Below are positions 22,010-32,756 of a stretch of 64,000 nucleotides of DNA, one piece after another (the first letter of the stretch is position 1; each line of letters begins with the position of its first letter). The notes under the pieces are model-generated. The model had not been told where the DNA came from and did not search any database. It worked only from the letters and a program-made list of their open reading frames with translations. The stretch comes from Blastomussa wellsi (lineage: Eukaryota > Cnidaria > Anthozoa > Scleractinia > Plerogyridae). Position numbers and translations under genes: made by a program. The stretch covers positions 5,224,635 to 5,288,634 of the forward strand of contig OX393561.1 in NCBI GenBank assembly GCA_947652115.1, read 5' to 3'.

Positions 22010-24158
22010 AAAATTATTGTTCTTTTTCTTTAAAAAAAAAATTTATAAGAAAAAAAATATTTTTATAATAGAACTAAGTCTGAAACGAGATTCTCTTCAT
22101 GTAACTGGAAGTGAAAGAGGAATGTCAGTTTGGTATATGGAGATGAGTGAATACGAATGAAATATTTCCGCGGCACGAGAACAGTGGGGACTGGGGCTAG
22201 CCCAATCGAATGAGCATGTCCATGAGGGAGGGCTATTTAAGAGATGTATATCACGTCGGTTTTCATTCTAGGCCGACACCTCGCTTGAGACAACGTTTAT
22301 TTTTATTTTATTTATTTTATTCTACTTCATTTTTAGGGCATTTATGTCTAAGTATATCGTCTCCTGTGTAGCTTCGTAGGATGGGCTATTTAGAGCTTGA
22401 GCCATGGTTCCTACCCAGATTTCCTGTCGGGTTTTCCCCACTGGGGGTTTTTCCGGCAGGTGTTTTCTGCTCCCCGTCTTTGTAAACTGTCGCTCAGCTC
22501 TGTTTTATCTTCTGTATCGCACACTTGGATGTAATAAGAGGTCGTTATGTAACGTTTTGTTATAGTTCCCGGTGTTTTGTCGAAACCTCCAAAATGAACC
22601 TAATGGTTTTGTTCACATCGTTTACTGTGTAGTGGAGCTGAAATTCCGAAGTTAAACCCAAACAGCAGTAAATGCTGCGAGGCTCTGGAGCGTATAAGTG
22701 ATTTTCAGGCTAGAGGAATGCCAGTATTAAACAAAAATGCCAAAAAATGTGGCGGGAGTGACTCGTACCCCTTTACTTCACAAAAGCGAAATTCAATTAT
22801 TGTTAATTTATAGTCATATTTTGCAGGGAAAAAATGAATGATCGTCAAATTATGGACACCACTATCGCTAAAGTAAAATAAAAAAAAGCCGGTATTTGGA
22901 CCGAAGGTTTGATGCATTTTGCTCAAAACGAATTTGGAACGTTTTGGTCAGTTTGGCGATCAAAGAAGTGTGCCCGCGAGTGAGAATATTTACTTGTAGT
23001 TACTTGTAGATAATCAGATGGCTATCAAACGCTATAAACACAGAATCAGTTCAGCAAAATTGCTTGACAAAATAGTTAAAAAAGTATTTCGCTGCAGATT
23101 GGGGATATTACCTTATGTTGAAACATGCCCGACTGACTCGCACTCTCCTGACAGATCAGTTAATCTGTGGATCTTCTCGGTCAACCCTACCAATTCTTTT
23201 TATATTTTCACTTAATTAAGGTATTCCTCTTACCTGCAGGTCATTTATAAGCTCCAGAGCTTTGCAACTTTCAATGCTATTTTGGTTTTCCGGCACCCAG
23301 CTGTAATTTCCCTCATGTTTCTCGCATTCATGTTCTGAAGGCTCTCGCCCAATGGTCGTCGGGGAATATGAATATTGCCGATTACCTTTAATTGACATTA
23401 TTCTTCCAAACCCGATTCTAGTCCCACGTGGTGTAGTCATTTTTACCGTTGCACCGAATTCCATACAATTCATGCCGTCTCAGGTGAGTTACCTTCTGTT
23501 CCTTATACTTAAACCCTCTTGTCCTTCTGACAAATATTTGTTATTCTACTCAGAGGCGGATCCAGGATTTTTTTTAGGAGGAGGTGCACCACTACGGAAT
23601 GACGTAATTGACGGGTGACGTAAGCAAAACACTAGTTATATTAGGAAGTCACAGGTCATCTCAGGGAGGGGTACACACCCCCTCCACCCTCCCCTTCGAT
23701 CCAAACCTGCTACTAGTTAAATAGACTCATCCATTTCGCGTTATTGCATCCGCAAATGTCTACGCAAAGCAGATTGAAGTTGTCTAACGTCATTTATGAC
23801 TCAATGACGTTTTTTGCCGTTTTTGCTTGTTTGTGTTACAAAATAGGTATTATTTATAGGCCGGTGGTTCTAAATACGTTTCTAGATTCAGTCGTGCAGC
23901 AATAAATTGGAATACAGGCGCTTGTTATTCCATTCTTTCCAACAAATGAAACTTTCTATACCTGCTTTCCGTTGGCCGAGTTTGACATGATTCTGGTGTT
24001 GCCGTAGCATGAAACTTTGTTTAAACAGCATTATGAAAAGACGGTTAAGGGGGCTGTTTTCATTACTCTAAAGGGGACTTGTGCGGCACCCGTCCAATAG
24101 GCTAAAAGTTATCATAAAAGAAATGTTGTCTCCGTTAGCTTCGAGCTCGTCATCGTTT
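22010..24158. other. intergenic stretch with one repeat end
   Basis: About 22080-22600 contains a TATTTAAG box and processed-looking ends that might be a solo LTR, but termini could not be fixed. At 23550-23710 lies a common invertebrate repeat beginning GGCGGATCCAGGATTTTTTT. An 85-codon minus-strand frame at 23216-23473, with a GT donor near 23234, could be an exon of an unrecognised gene. Confidence 0.35.
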
Positions 24159-24516
24159 ACTTGTAATATCAAACACAGACTACAATGCTTAGGCAAAAAC
24201 AGTTTATTGAGTGGCAGAACGAGATGTTGGGGTGAGAGGTCAAGAAACGAAACCGCTAAGGGTGGAGCGGGTGGGTAAACGGTGAATAGCTCGAAGTTAT
24301 AGGAGAGCGATCTGTAAGCCGATACCCTAAACCCGCTGAAGAAGACCAGCTCGAATGGGGTGTGTTCTCTATGGCTATCATCAACCATCACCCGTTGTGA
24401 TCTTTGTACAGTTACATGTAATATCAAATACAGACTGCAATGTTTGGGCAAAAACAATTTATTGACTGGCAGAACGAGATGCTGGGGTGAGAGGTCAAGA
24501 AACAAAACCGCCAAGG
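24159..24516 (-). repeat. pair of 103-bp direct repeats behind a tyrosine-recombinase remnant
   Basis: 24414-24516 and 24159-24261 match closely (shared GGTGAGAGGTCAAGAAAC and GGCAGAACGAGATG), 255 bases apart. Both lie 3' of the recombinase remnant at 24598-24846 on the minus strand. Order on that strand: recombinase end, repeat, 152-base spacer, repeat. This is the layout expected of the B1-A2-B2 end of a split-direct-repeat YR retroelement such as Ngaro or PAT. Confidence 0.5.
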
Positions 24517-24597
24517 CCCAAACATAGTAGCATATGGTTGAGTGTGCGATTACGATAATCAACAACAGTTACGTGAAAACAGTAACAACTGATGAAA

Positions 24598-24846
24598 CTA
24601 AACAGCAATATGTGAAATAGCAGCAGCCATGCGAGTAGCGGCCGCCTTCTTTTGTTGATCAGTCATTTTGAGATAAATTAAGTAACGGTCACTACTAATT
24701 AACTCAGATGGTACTTTGACTTCAAAGTCAAAAGTAGCGCCGCCGCGCCTAAAACTGCGAGGAGAGTAGTTAGTAGAATCTAGACAAACAGTGCTGATAA
24801 CCTTGGCCAGGAAAGAACTAAAATACGCATAGGTAATAGGACGCAA
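24598..24846 (-). pseudogene. tyrosine recombinase C-terminal fragment (DIRS/Ngaro/Crypton type)
   Basis: The 82-residue frame ends a phage-integrase-fold recombinase. YSPRSFRRGGATFDFEVKV matches the family's HSFRRGGATF region, but the catalytic histidine of HxxR is arginine here, while the following arginine is kept. DRYLIYLKMTDQQKK carries the terminal tyrosine region; the segment that normally precedes it (about nine residues, with a GDW-like motif) is missing. Upstream, the rest of the catalytic domain and any reverse transcriptase are absent. The lost histidine, the internal deletion and the truncation make it inactive. The direct repeats just downstream favour a YR retroelement over a Crypton. 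Confidence 0.65.
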
Positions 24847-25422
24847 TGAACTAGGAGTACCTGGTTAATCCGAACATGATTAACCAGACCGGAACAGAAC
24901 ACAAGAAACTACCCGGAATGCGCGGCAGGCGAAGAGAAAAAAGGCGTTCCTGAAACTGAATAGTTTTTGACGCGCGAACTGTGTTACCTTTAATAGTTCC
25001 ATTTTTATTTCATCTTTGTAAGGTAAATAAATTGCATTATAATTGTATATTGACCAAGGTACTGACACTTGCAGTTCTTTTTATTCAATATTGAGATAAA
25101 CTCGTGATCAAATGAGATACATATTAAACAGGACTAAGGCTGGCCCCTGAAACCCAGCTGCATAGCAGGAAGGTCTAGTTTGGCCTTCTGATGAATAGCA
25201 GCTGAAGTCTAGACAGCAGTTTGTATTTTGTTCTAAATGTAACCTCAGCTCGTTTGTCATGCACTTTGATAAATTATGGCCCTACACGAGGGTCTCGATG
25301 GGGAAGTGGCTTTTATGGTTAACGGTTAACTTTTTGGCTTTTTTACGGCTAACGGTTAATTTTGTTCCATTACGGTAAACAGGAGAAGTTAAAAAATAAT
25401 TTCTATTGTTTTAAGAAGTTAA
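24847..25422. other. intergenic stretch
   Basis: Contains variants of TTACGGCTAACGGTTAA near 25318-25360, which return at 26085-26175 on the far side of the MITE. No gene recognised. Confidence 0.4.
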
Positions 25423-25763
25423 AGGCCATTTCCAGTCCGTACTGCGCAATCTCCGCCTGTAATGTTATTGAGTCTCAGACGATGAAAAGTAAACAAACCA
25501 AAATGAAAATTACGGGTAAAAACTTACCTTTTTCTTCCTTATTGACATCTGATATCCTTGCAAAATAATAATAAAGAGTAGACGAACCTCGACGATATTC
25601 CAAACCGACGTTTCAGCTCATTGCGAACTCCCAAACAAAGCGACCCGCAATGGCGGACTCAAAAACTGCATGTACGCAGTTACCGAAGTGTAACGTATCA
25701 ACGAATTCAAAACAGAAATGTAAACAAATCCCGAGACTGCGCAGTACGGACTGGAAATGGCCT
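25423..25763. mobile_element. TTAA-type (piggyBac-like) MITE, copy A, 341 bp
   Basis: Terminal inverted repeats of about 32 bases (AGGCCATTTCCAGTCCGTAC at the left) are flanked by TTAA on both sides (25419-25422 and 25764-25767). The copy at 48089-48549 is clearly homologous. On the minus strand it contains an ATG, a short lysine-rich frame and the splice donor GTAAGT, also kept in the other copy. The segment attcaaaac at 25705-25713 is the empty target of the insertion found in copy B. Confidence 0.8.
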
Positions 25764-26251
25764 TTAAATATTAATTTCCATTGTTTTAAAACATACTGAA
25801 AATCTTTGGACCATTTTGAGATTAAAAAAAGTATTTTTTTGTGTGTGTGTACACTCCCAGTAAATTATATAACTCTTATGATTTTACTGAAGTGGAAAAA
25901 TATTAAGAATACCAAAATAAGATAGAGTTTAAATTACTTAAAGAAAAATAAACAAAAAATTATGCAGACAATAACGACACTTCCGGTTTCGATCGGCTTT
26001 TCTCGCTACCAGAACACATAAACGCACAACACATCAGGCTCAAAAAAAAGTTCTCGAGGCCTTTACTTTTGTATTTAGATTTTTACGGTTAATATATTTT
26101 ACGGCTAACGGTTAAAATTCTTTCATTTTTACGCCTAACGGCTAACTTTTTGGCTATTTTACAGCTAACGGTTAACCCCATTGAGACCATCCTACACTAG
26201 ACTTGTGAGTTATTTGTGCATGTCTTTCCAACCTTTTCGCGGGTCTCAAAA

Positions 26252-27157
26252 TTAAACATACACAAGATTATGAGATCTTGTTTTAAAGCTTGATGAACTT
26301 TTAGTTGAACTCTGGTTAAGGCTACCATTACGTCGCGACTCAAAACAAGCACAGGAAAAAATCATTTTAAACAGGATTTCTTTGTATTTTGAAATTCTTA
26401 ACGGATAAATTATAACATTAATAAAAGAGTTACCAAATTGCATCAGCTTCATGGTGTGAAATATGACATAAGGCCAGGTCTGACAAGGAACGCAAAAGAA
26501 CATGATAATGTTAATAACATGGAATGGAAACCAGGTTATAACAAAGGCTCCTGTTATCATAAACAGTGTTTTTGCCAGTCTCTTATCGCGGCCAGCTGCT
26601 CGAGGCATATTGACAGGGGGTCGGCACTTTTGTTTCCTCCAAATCACGGCATAAGCAACGGATGTAAACAAAAGAGGAGTTGACAGAGAAGTGTTTATTA
26701 TGACGAAGAATGTCATTGATGATATAATGTAAAAATGAAGAAGCACGCGGGCTACAATTCCCAACAAACCAAGGATAAATGGAATACTAATTGCACACGT
26801 GTAGAAGCGTGACGTCAGCGTGCGGTGGCGGACTGGCCATGTAATAGCATGCATCCTTTCTAAGGAAATACTAGCCAGTGTAAAGATCGAGACCACGCCA
26901 GTGAAAATATCTACGCATTGGAATGACAAGATCAACAGACGCTTGTTTGGATAAATACCAATGGCGATATAGAGAGGAACCGATAGAGCTCCAACCAACA
27001 TGTCTGCAGTGGCCAAACTAATCAACAGGAAATGAGGACGTTCGCGAAGGGTTCGCTTCAGAAATACTCCAATGGTAACAAAGTTACCCATGGCAACAAC
27101 TAGCGCTGTTAAACTAAACGTTATTGTCCAGAAAACGTTCCAGTGAGTGAAATCCAT
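26252..27157 (-). CDS. class A GPCR, adenosine-receptor-like (copy 3)
   Basis: A 301-residue intronless receptor opening MDFTHWNVFW, the same start signature as copies 1 and 2. Landmarks: N25, D52, E100-R101, P161, Y169, W209, P211, N247 and Y251 (NVIIY). Position 4.50 is F127 rather than tryptophan. C81 is at 3.30 and there is no loop-2 cysteine; loop 3 holds CxxC (C222, C225). TM6 reads HVINIIMFFC: N216 falls at 6.55, the asparagine that anchors adenine in adenosine receptors, and the stretch resembles the A2A loop-3 boundary. The H7.43 equivalent is F, so adenosine binding is only a hypothesis. The tail is rich in serine (near 280-295), a candidate arrestin site. On the minus strand a TTTCAG acceptor lies 47 bases before the ATG. 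Confidence 0.92.
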   Translation of the reverse strand: MDFTHWNVFWTITFSLTALVVAMGNFVTIGVFLKRTLRERPHFLLISLATADMLVGALSVPLYIAIGIYPNKRLLILSFQCVDIFTGVVSIFTLASISLERMHAITWPVRHRTLTSRFYTCAISIPFILGLLGIVARVLLHFYIISSMTFFVIINTSLSTPLLFTSVAYAVIWRKQKCRPPVNMPRAAGRDKRLAKTLFMITGAFVITWFPFHVINIIMFFCVPCQTWPYVIFHTMKLMQFGNSFINVIIYPLRISKYKEILFKMIFSCACFESRRNGSLNQSSTKSSSSFKTRSHNLVYV

Positions 27158-27864
27158 GGTGAGGCTTTTTCTTGCACGTATTTTGTGAAATTCCGAAATA
27201 CAACCTGAAATTTAAAATAAATGACACTACAGCCAAGACTATTGAACAGCTGAGAAGTTCCATACCTAAGATCAGCTGCGATTACTCTTATATCGGGTAA
27301 AGTTTCTTTCGTAATTTCTAACATGTATATTTTTGTGCCGCGTCTTACTATTAACTATTAAATTATTCAATACATCCTAGCTAAATGATAGATTTCTGAC
27401 AATATTGAGTTTTAATATAAAACAAACAAAACTGAGAACAAGATCTCAGAAGCACGAAGACGCATTCAAAAGATGATATCTACATCGACATCTACATCTT
27501 CATTTATAATCAGCGCAAAATCTACATTAGAAATATTAGATATATGAACAAGACAAAGTAAAACACAACTGCACATGTTGTAAACGCGTCAGCATACATG
27601 TAAATTCCGTTGAACGTTACGAAATGGATAATTAACATTTAAGGGACCTAGTCAGCCTTCCTCATTTTCAATGCCATCGAAATTAAGGAAATTTTATGGT
27701 GAAGCGAAGTCTTATTGCATTACTGGGAGTGTTGAATTACCGATTTAGCAAGTTTCCCAGTGATCTCTTTCGTTTTGACACACTCAGCGTAAAATATAAT
27801 ACTGAACTCTCGAATGTAAAAAAAAAAAAAATAACAGAGATGTGGCTGACTAGAGACCTTTTTA
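27158..27864. other. upstream region of GPCR gene 3
   Basis: Includes the 5' UTR acceptor (AG at 27205-27206 on the minus strand). No other feature recognised. Confidence 0.4.
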
Positions 27865-28973
27865 AGCCCTGGCCAGACGATCGCAACATTGTTAACGTTG
27901 CGCACAACATGTTACACAATTTTAGCCACCTTGTCGCGATATGTTGCAACATGTTGCGTGTTGTTGCCTCAAGTTTAAAAATAGTCAAACTTTTCACGAA
28001 ACATTTGTGGATGTTGCAACGCTCGTGCAACATTCTTGTGCTGGGGCATGCGCACTAGTTTGATTTAATATTTCCAACAACGAGCGCTCTTTGCAACTAG
28101 CATTAAAGCGCTAAAAGAGTCGCCACCAAACCTGAACGCCGTATAAAAGACGAGCCTCTTCCCACTGTCTGTGGACGAAAAATTCAACGGCTTGGACAGG
28201 AGAAGAGTAACAGTGACCGATAAACGCAAACGCGGCCTTTCATTTAACCTGAAACTAGCGCGCAGTGAAATTAATACCCTTAAACCCAGCACCCTTCGAA
28301 AACACAAGAGTTCTAACAGATCCCTCTCCTTCTATTTTACAATTTTTTACATTCTTTCGTCAACACCAAAAACAGCGCCAGTACAAAAAATACGATACCT
28401 ACGCTAAGGGGGCGGGGCTAACTTTGGACTGAGTAGCATTTTCAATTAAAAACACTTGAATACTAATTTCTACCCAATATTTTTATCGAATGCTAATTTC
28501 CAACGTTCACAAAAGCATCATTGTTATGGGGCGCTTTCTAGTCCACCAAAAAACAAAGGAGTTTAATGAATAGTGCTACAGCTCTTTACGCTGTACGAAA
28601 ATAGTGACGTTTGTATTTATTTTGAGCCATGATTCAAAGTCCATAACTTGGTCTCTGTTCAACCTAAAAGCAACAAAATTCGTCAAATGACCAATCTCAA
28701 CGTGATCTTTCATGTAGTTGGGTCAGTTTATCGATTGCACAGTACTACCTAAATTATATCGTCTAAAATTGCAGTGCGTAAGAGGCAAACTAAACAAAAA
28801 GGAACGGTATGTTTAAACTGAACAATCCGCGTTTAAAGGAACAAAACAAGGTTGATCCGTTCATACCTATCTTAATGTTCGTTTCATTTGCAATATGTTG
28901 CGTGATATTGCGTTAGCTTGGCCAGGTCCTTCTACACATGGTCTAACAAAGTTGCGATCGTTTCGCCAGGGCT
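27865..28973. mobile_element. Harbinger-like non-autonomous element with TTA target site
   Basis: Inverted ends: AGCCCTGGCCAGACGATCGC at left, and its imperfect complement ending GCCAGGGCT at right. TTA lies immediately outside both (27862-27864 and 28974-28976), as in PIF/Harbinger insertions. The left interior is rich in GTTGCAACATGTTGC-like palindromes. A 78-codon plus-strand frame at 28171-28407 inside is of unknown value. No transposase or Myb ORF is present. Confidence 0.6.
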
Positions 28974-29796
28974 TTATAGCCCACTGATTAACTTTTACTC
29001 GCGCTCACTGGACAGATCTGGTGGTATACATCGGGCGATGGGTATCAGGCAATATACCCTGTCTGATTTGATATCCGGCGTGTAATTTTATGGAGGAGTA
29101 GTTCAAAACAAACGAGGAGTCAGCTCTAACGTGAATCAAATCAAATCGTTAAGCAATCATTTTTCATTTCTTTCAACCATGAATACGCCGTGATTATTAC
29201 TGTACGTTTTCCTTTTTCAACTGCGGGCAATAAAATAAATAAAACCCCTTTTTGGGCGGGCTTAGTGGTATGAGCGATTGCCCTTAAAATTTCACAGTTA
29301 CCCTTCGAAGCTTTGCGACAGCTCATTTGTCAATCTGCCAGCTTCGGATATTATCCTGCAATATGCCTGAAGGGGTTCATTTGTTATCTCGGAAATCGCT
29401 CGGAATATCGCTTTGTACATAGCCGACGACGTCGTAGGGCGATTTGGCTAAAATCAGACTGACTGAGGTAGATAATTTCTTCATTATTGAACAAATTCTC
29501 AACGAAACCCTTTTTAGAGCTCGACAAACTTTGGTTGTGCAGCAACTTTGCTAGACGAACAAAATGTCTGACCAGCGTATATTTTTATCCTCCGAAGGAG
29601 TACAGAATATCGCCTAATACTTAACCAACGAGGTCGTAGGTCGAGTTGGCTAAAATCAGACAATATTCCGCAAGATTGGGCAGGATAATTGTTTTATTAT
29701 TTAACACATTGTCCAGTGTGGATATGTGGCGTTTTGCAAGACTTTGGACGAATCATCGCAACTTACGTCAGGGTTACCTATGTCAGTTTCGCGCCT
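28974..29796. other. intergenic stretch before the gap
   Basis: Contains two related segments about 195 bases apart (CGTCGTAGGGCGATTTGGCT near 29430 and GGTCGTAGGTCGAGTTGGCT near 29631), a small direct repeat. No gene recognised. Confidence 0.4.
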
Positions 29797-29996
29797 NNNN
29801 NNNNNNNNNNNNNNNNNNNNNNNNNNNNNNNNNNNNNNNNNNNNNNNNNNNNNNNNNNNNNNNNNNNNNNNNNNNNNNNNNNNNNNNNNNNNNNNNNNNN
29901 NNNNNNNNNNNNNNNNNNNNNNNNNNNNNNNNNNNNNNNNNNNNNNNNNNNNNNNNNNNNNNNNNNNNNNNNNNNNNNNNNNNNNNNNNNNNNNNN
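29797..29996. other. assembly gap (200 N)
   Basis: Exactly 200 N abut the pentamer satellite, so the gap probably hides more satellite of unknown length. Confidence 0.99.
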
Positions 29997-31667
29997 CTAC
30001 ACTTCACTGCACTGTACTGTACTGCACTGTACTGTACTGCACTGCACTGCACTGCACTGCACTGCACTGCACTGTACTGCAGTGCACTGCACTATACTGC
30101 ACTGCACTGTACTTTACTGCACTATACTACACTGCACTATACTGTACTGCACTATACTGTACTGCACTGCACTGTACTGCACTGCACTGTACTGCACTGC
30201 ACTGTATTGCACTGTACTGTACTGCACTGCACTGTACTGCACTCCACTGTACTGCACTGCACTATACTGCACTGCACTGCACTGCATTGCACTGTACTGC
30301 ACTGCACTGCACTGCACTGCATTGTACTGCATGGCACTGCACTGCACTGTACTGTACTGCACTGTATTGCACTGCACTGTACTTTACTGTACTGTACTGC
30401 ACTGTACTGCACTGCACTGTACTGCACTGCACTGTACTGTACTGCACTGTACTGTACTGTACGGTACTGTACTGTACTGCACTGCACTGTACTGTACTGT
30501 ACTGTACTGTACTGCACTGTACTGTACTGCACTGCACTGCACTGCACTGTACTGTACTGTACTGTACTGTACTGTACTGTACTGTACTGTACTGTACTGT
30601 ACTGTACTGTAATGCACTGCACTGTACCGTACTGTACTGCACTGCACTGTAATGCACTGCACTGTACTGTACTGTACTGCACTGTACTGTACTGTACTGT
30701 ACTGCATGTACTGCACTGTACTGTACTGTACTGTACTGTACTGTACTATACTATACTGCACTGTACTGTACTGCACTGCACTGTACTGCACTTCACTGCA
30801 CTGTACTGTACTGCACTGTACTGTACTGCACTGCACTGCACTACACTGTACTGCACTGCACTGCACTGCACTGCACTGTACTGTACTGCACTGCACTGCA
30901 CTGCACTGCACTGCACTGTACTGTACTGTACTGTACTGTACTGCACTGTACTGCACTGCACTGTACTGTACTGCACTGCACTGCACTGCACTGCACTGTA
31001 CTGTACTGTACTGTACTGTACTGTACTGTACTGTACTGCACTGTACTGCACTGTACTGCACTGTACTGTACTGTACTGTACTGTACTTTACTGTACTTTA
31101 CTGTACTGTACTGCACTGCACTGCACTGCACTGTACTGCACTGCACTTTACTGCACTGTACTGTACTGCACTGTACTGCACTGCGCTGTACTGCACTTCA
31201 CCGTACTGCACTGCACTGTACTGCACTGCACTGCACTGCACTAAACTGTACTGTACCGTACCGTACCGTACCGCACCGCACCGCACCGCACCGCAATGCA
31301 CTGCACTGCACTGTACTGCACTGCACTGTACTGTACTGTACTGAACTGCACTGCGCTGTACTGCACTTCACTGTACTGCACTGCACTGTACTGCACTGCA
31401 CTGCACTGCACTGCACTGCACTGCACTATACTGTACTGTACCGTACCGTACCGCACCGCACCGCACCGCAATGCACTGCACTGCACTGCACTGCACTGTA
31501 CTGCACTACAATGCACTGCACTGCACTGTACTGCACTGCAATACAATGCACTGCACTGTACTGCACTGCACTATACTGCACTGCACTGTACTACACTGCA
31601 CTACAATGCACTGTACTGTACTGTACTGTACTGTACTGTACTGTACTGTACTGTACTGTACTGTACT
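29997..31667. repeat. pentamer satellite (ACTGT/ACTGC)n, about 330 units
   Basis: Almost pure ACTGY pentamers with local runs of one type, rare substitutions and occasional register slips (GCATGTACTGC near 30704). Near the right end there are ACCGY blocks at about 31254-31295 and 31439-31470, about 175 bases apart, preceded by the shared variant CTGCGCTGTACTGCACTTCA at 31181 and 31351. This indicates a higher-order unit of 34-35 pentamers. Because five is coprime with three and no unit makes a stop, all six frames stay open; the resulting LYCTV/LHCTA-type reading frames are not genes. Confidence 0.97.
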
Positions 31668-32583
31668 TTATTATATATGATACCGACAACTTTAGGTAAT
31701 AAACCTTGCAGATAGAATTCTATATCTTCTATATTTTCACATGTTAGAAAAGCGATACGTCCAATCAGCTTCGCGTATAGCTTTCTTCACATATAACCAA
31801 TATAACCAATCAGCATCAAGAGTAGAACGACCTAACCAATCAGAGCGCGGGAATTCAAATGGTTTCCAACGTGGTTGTGAAAACAACGCGCTGCAAGTTT
31901 GCAAGCTCTCGAAGACAGTTTATGTTTTGGCTACAAATTTTGTACTTCTGAGAACTTTATGGAAAGGAAAGCCATCAGAAACGCGCCAAGCAAAACCTTA
32001 AGAACACAGTTATGATATGGAAATGCTAAAATCATTCTCCAGGCGGAGCGAAGACAAACTAAATGTCGATAAGGGAAAGCCAAGAAATGAAAGACTTTCA
32101 TTGTAGCTTTGATACAACGCAGCCGTGGACGTTCTAAGAAAATTCAAGCACTCTTGGGAACACCAGGGTAAAGTAAATATTTCACTTTTGAATATGGATT
32201 TACGTCGTAATTATTGTTTAAGGAACCGACTCCTTGTGTTATCACAACTTTTGTTCAAAAATTCGCCAGTTGTTTTGCGCGCAGTAGTTGATTCACTTAT
32301 GGCGACGTTTCTCGATGCGATAGCAAAAGCTTTTTTTGTAAAAAGTATTAACACAGTGTGTTTTACACCGCTATTTAAATAAAGTTCTTGTTTACTATAG
32401 CTTGTCGGAGCCGTAATTTTTCTCTTCTATTTAAAAGAGATCTCGCTTGGAAAACCACCAGAATGCATTTGCAGCTTTGTTTTCCTCGTAGCGCTGCGTT
32501 TAACTCTTTAATTATAGACTAGAAATAATCGCTTTACGTTTACAATGGTTGAGTACTCGTTATATATAATAAACAAATTACAG
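31668..32583. other. intergenic stretch
   Basis: Includes CCAATCAG-like motifs near 31760-31850. No convincing exon; possibly upstream sequence of the DUF3504 relic. Confidence 0.4.
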
Positions 32584-32720
32584 CATAGAAAGTGCTTTGT
32601 ACGGATTATTATTCACTCGTCGCAAAACTTTGGAAAACTGACTCGTTCGCTGCGCTCACTCGTTCGTTTTCCAAAGTTTTGCAACTGGTGAATAAAAATC
32701 CGTACGTCGCACTTTCTATG
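32584..32720. mobile_element. foldback element, about 137 bp
   Basis: The left arm from CATAGAAAGTGCTTTGTACG through AAAACTTTGGAAAAC is mirrored by the right arm GTTTTCCAAAGTTTTGC through GCACTTTCTATG, with a short loop of CGTTCGCTGCGCTCACTCG type. No TSD was judged. Confidence 0.7.
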
Positions 32721-32731
32721 AAGTAATCTAT

Positions 32732-32756
32732 ATGTACTGTACTGTACTGTACTTTA
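32732..32756. repeat. isolated ACTGT pentamers
   Basis: Four TGTAC units lie about 1.06 kb beyond the main satellite and pass into the start of the DUF3504 relic. Both tracts end in TGTACTTTA, so they may share an origin. Confidence 0.8.

Noticed and set aside
22080..22600. Possible solo LTR with a TATTTAAG box
   Set aside because: No matching termini or target duplication could be found, so it is mentioned only in the intergenic entry.
29646..31715. Very long open frames on both strands reading LYCTV/LHCTA or YSTVQ peptides
   Set aside because: They are produced by the stop-free ACTGY pentamer satellite, and several span the N gap. No coding signal.
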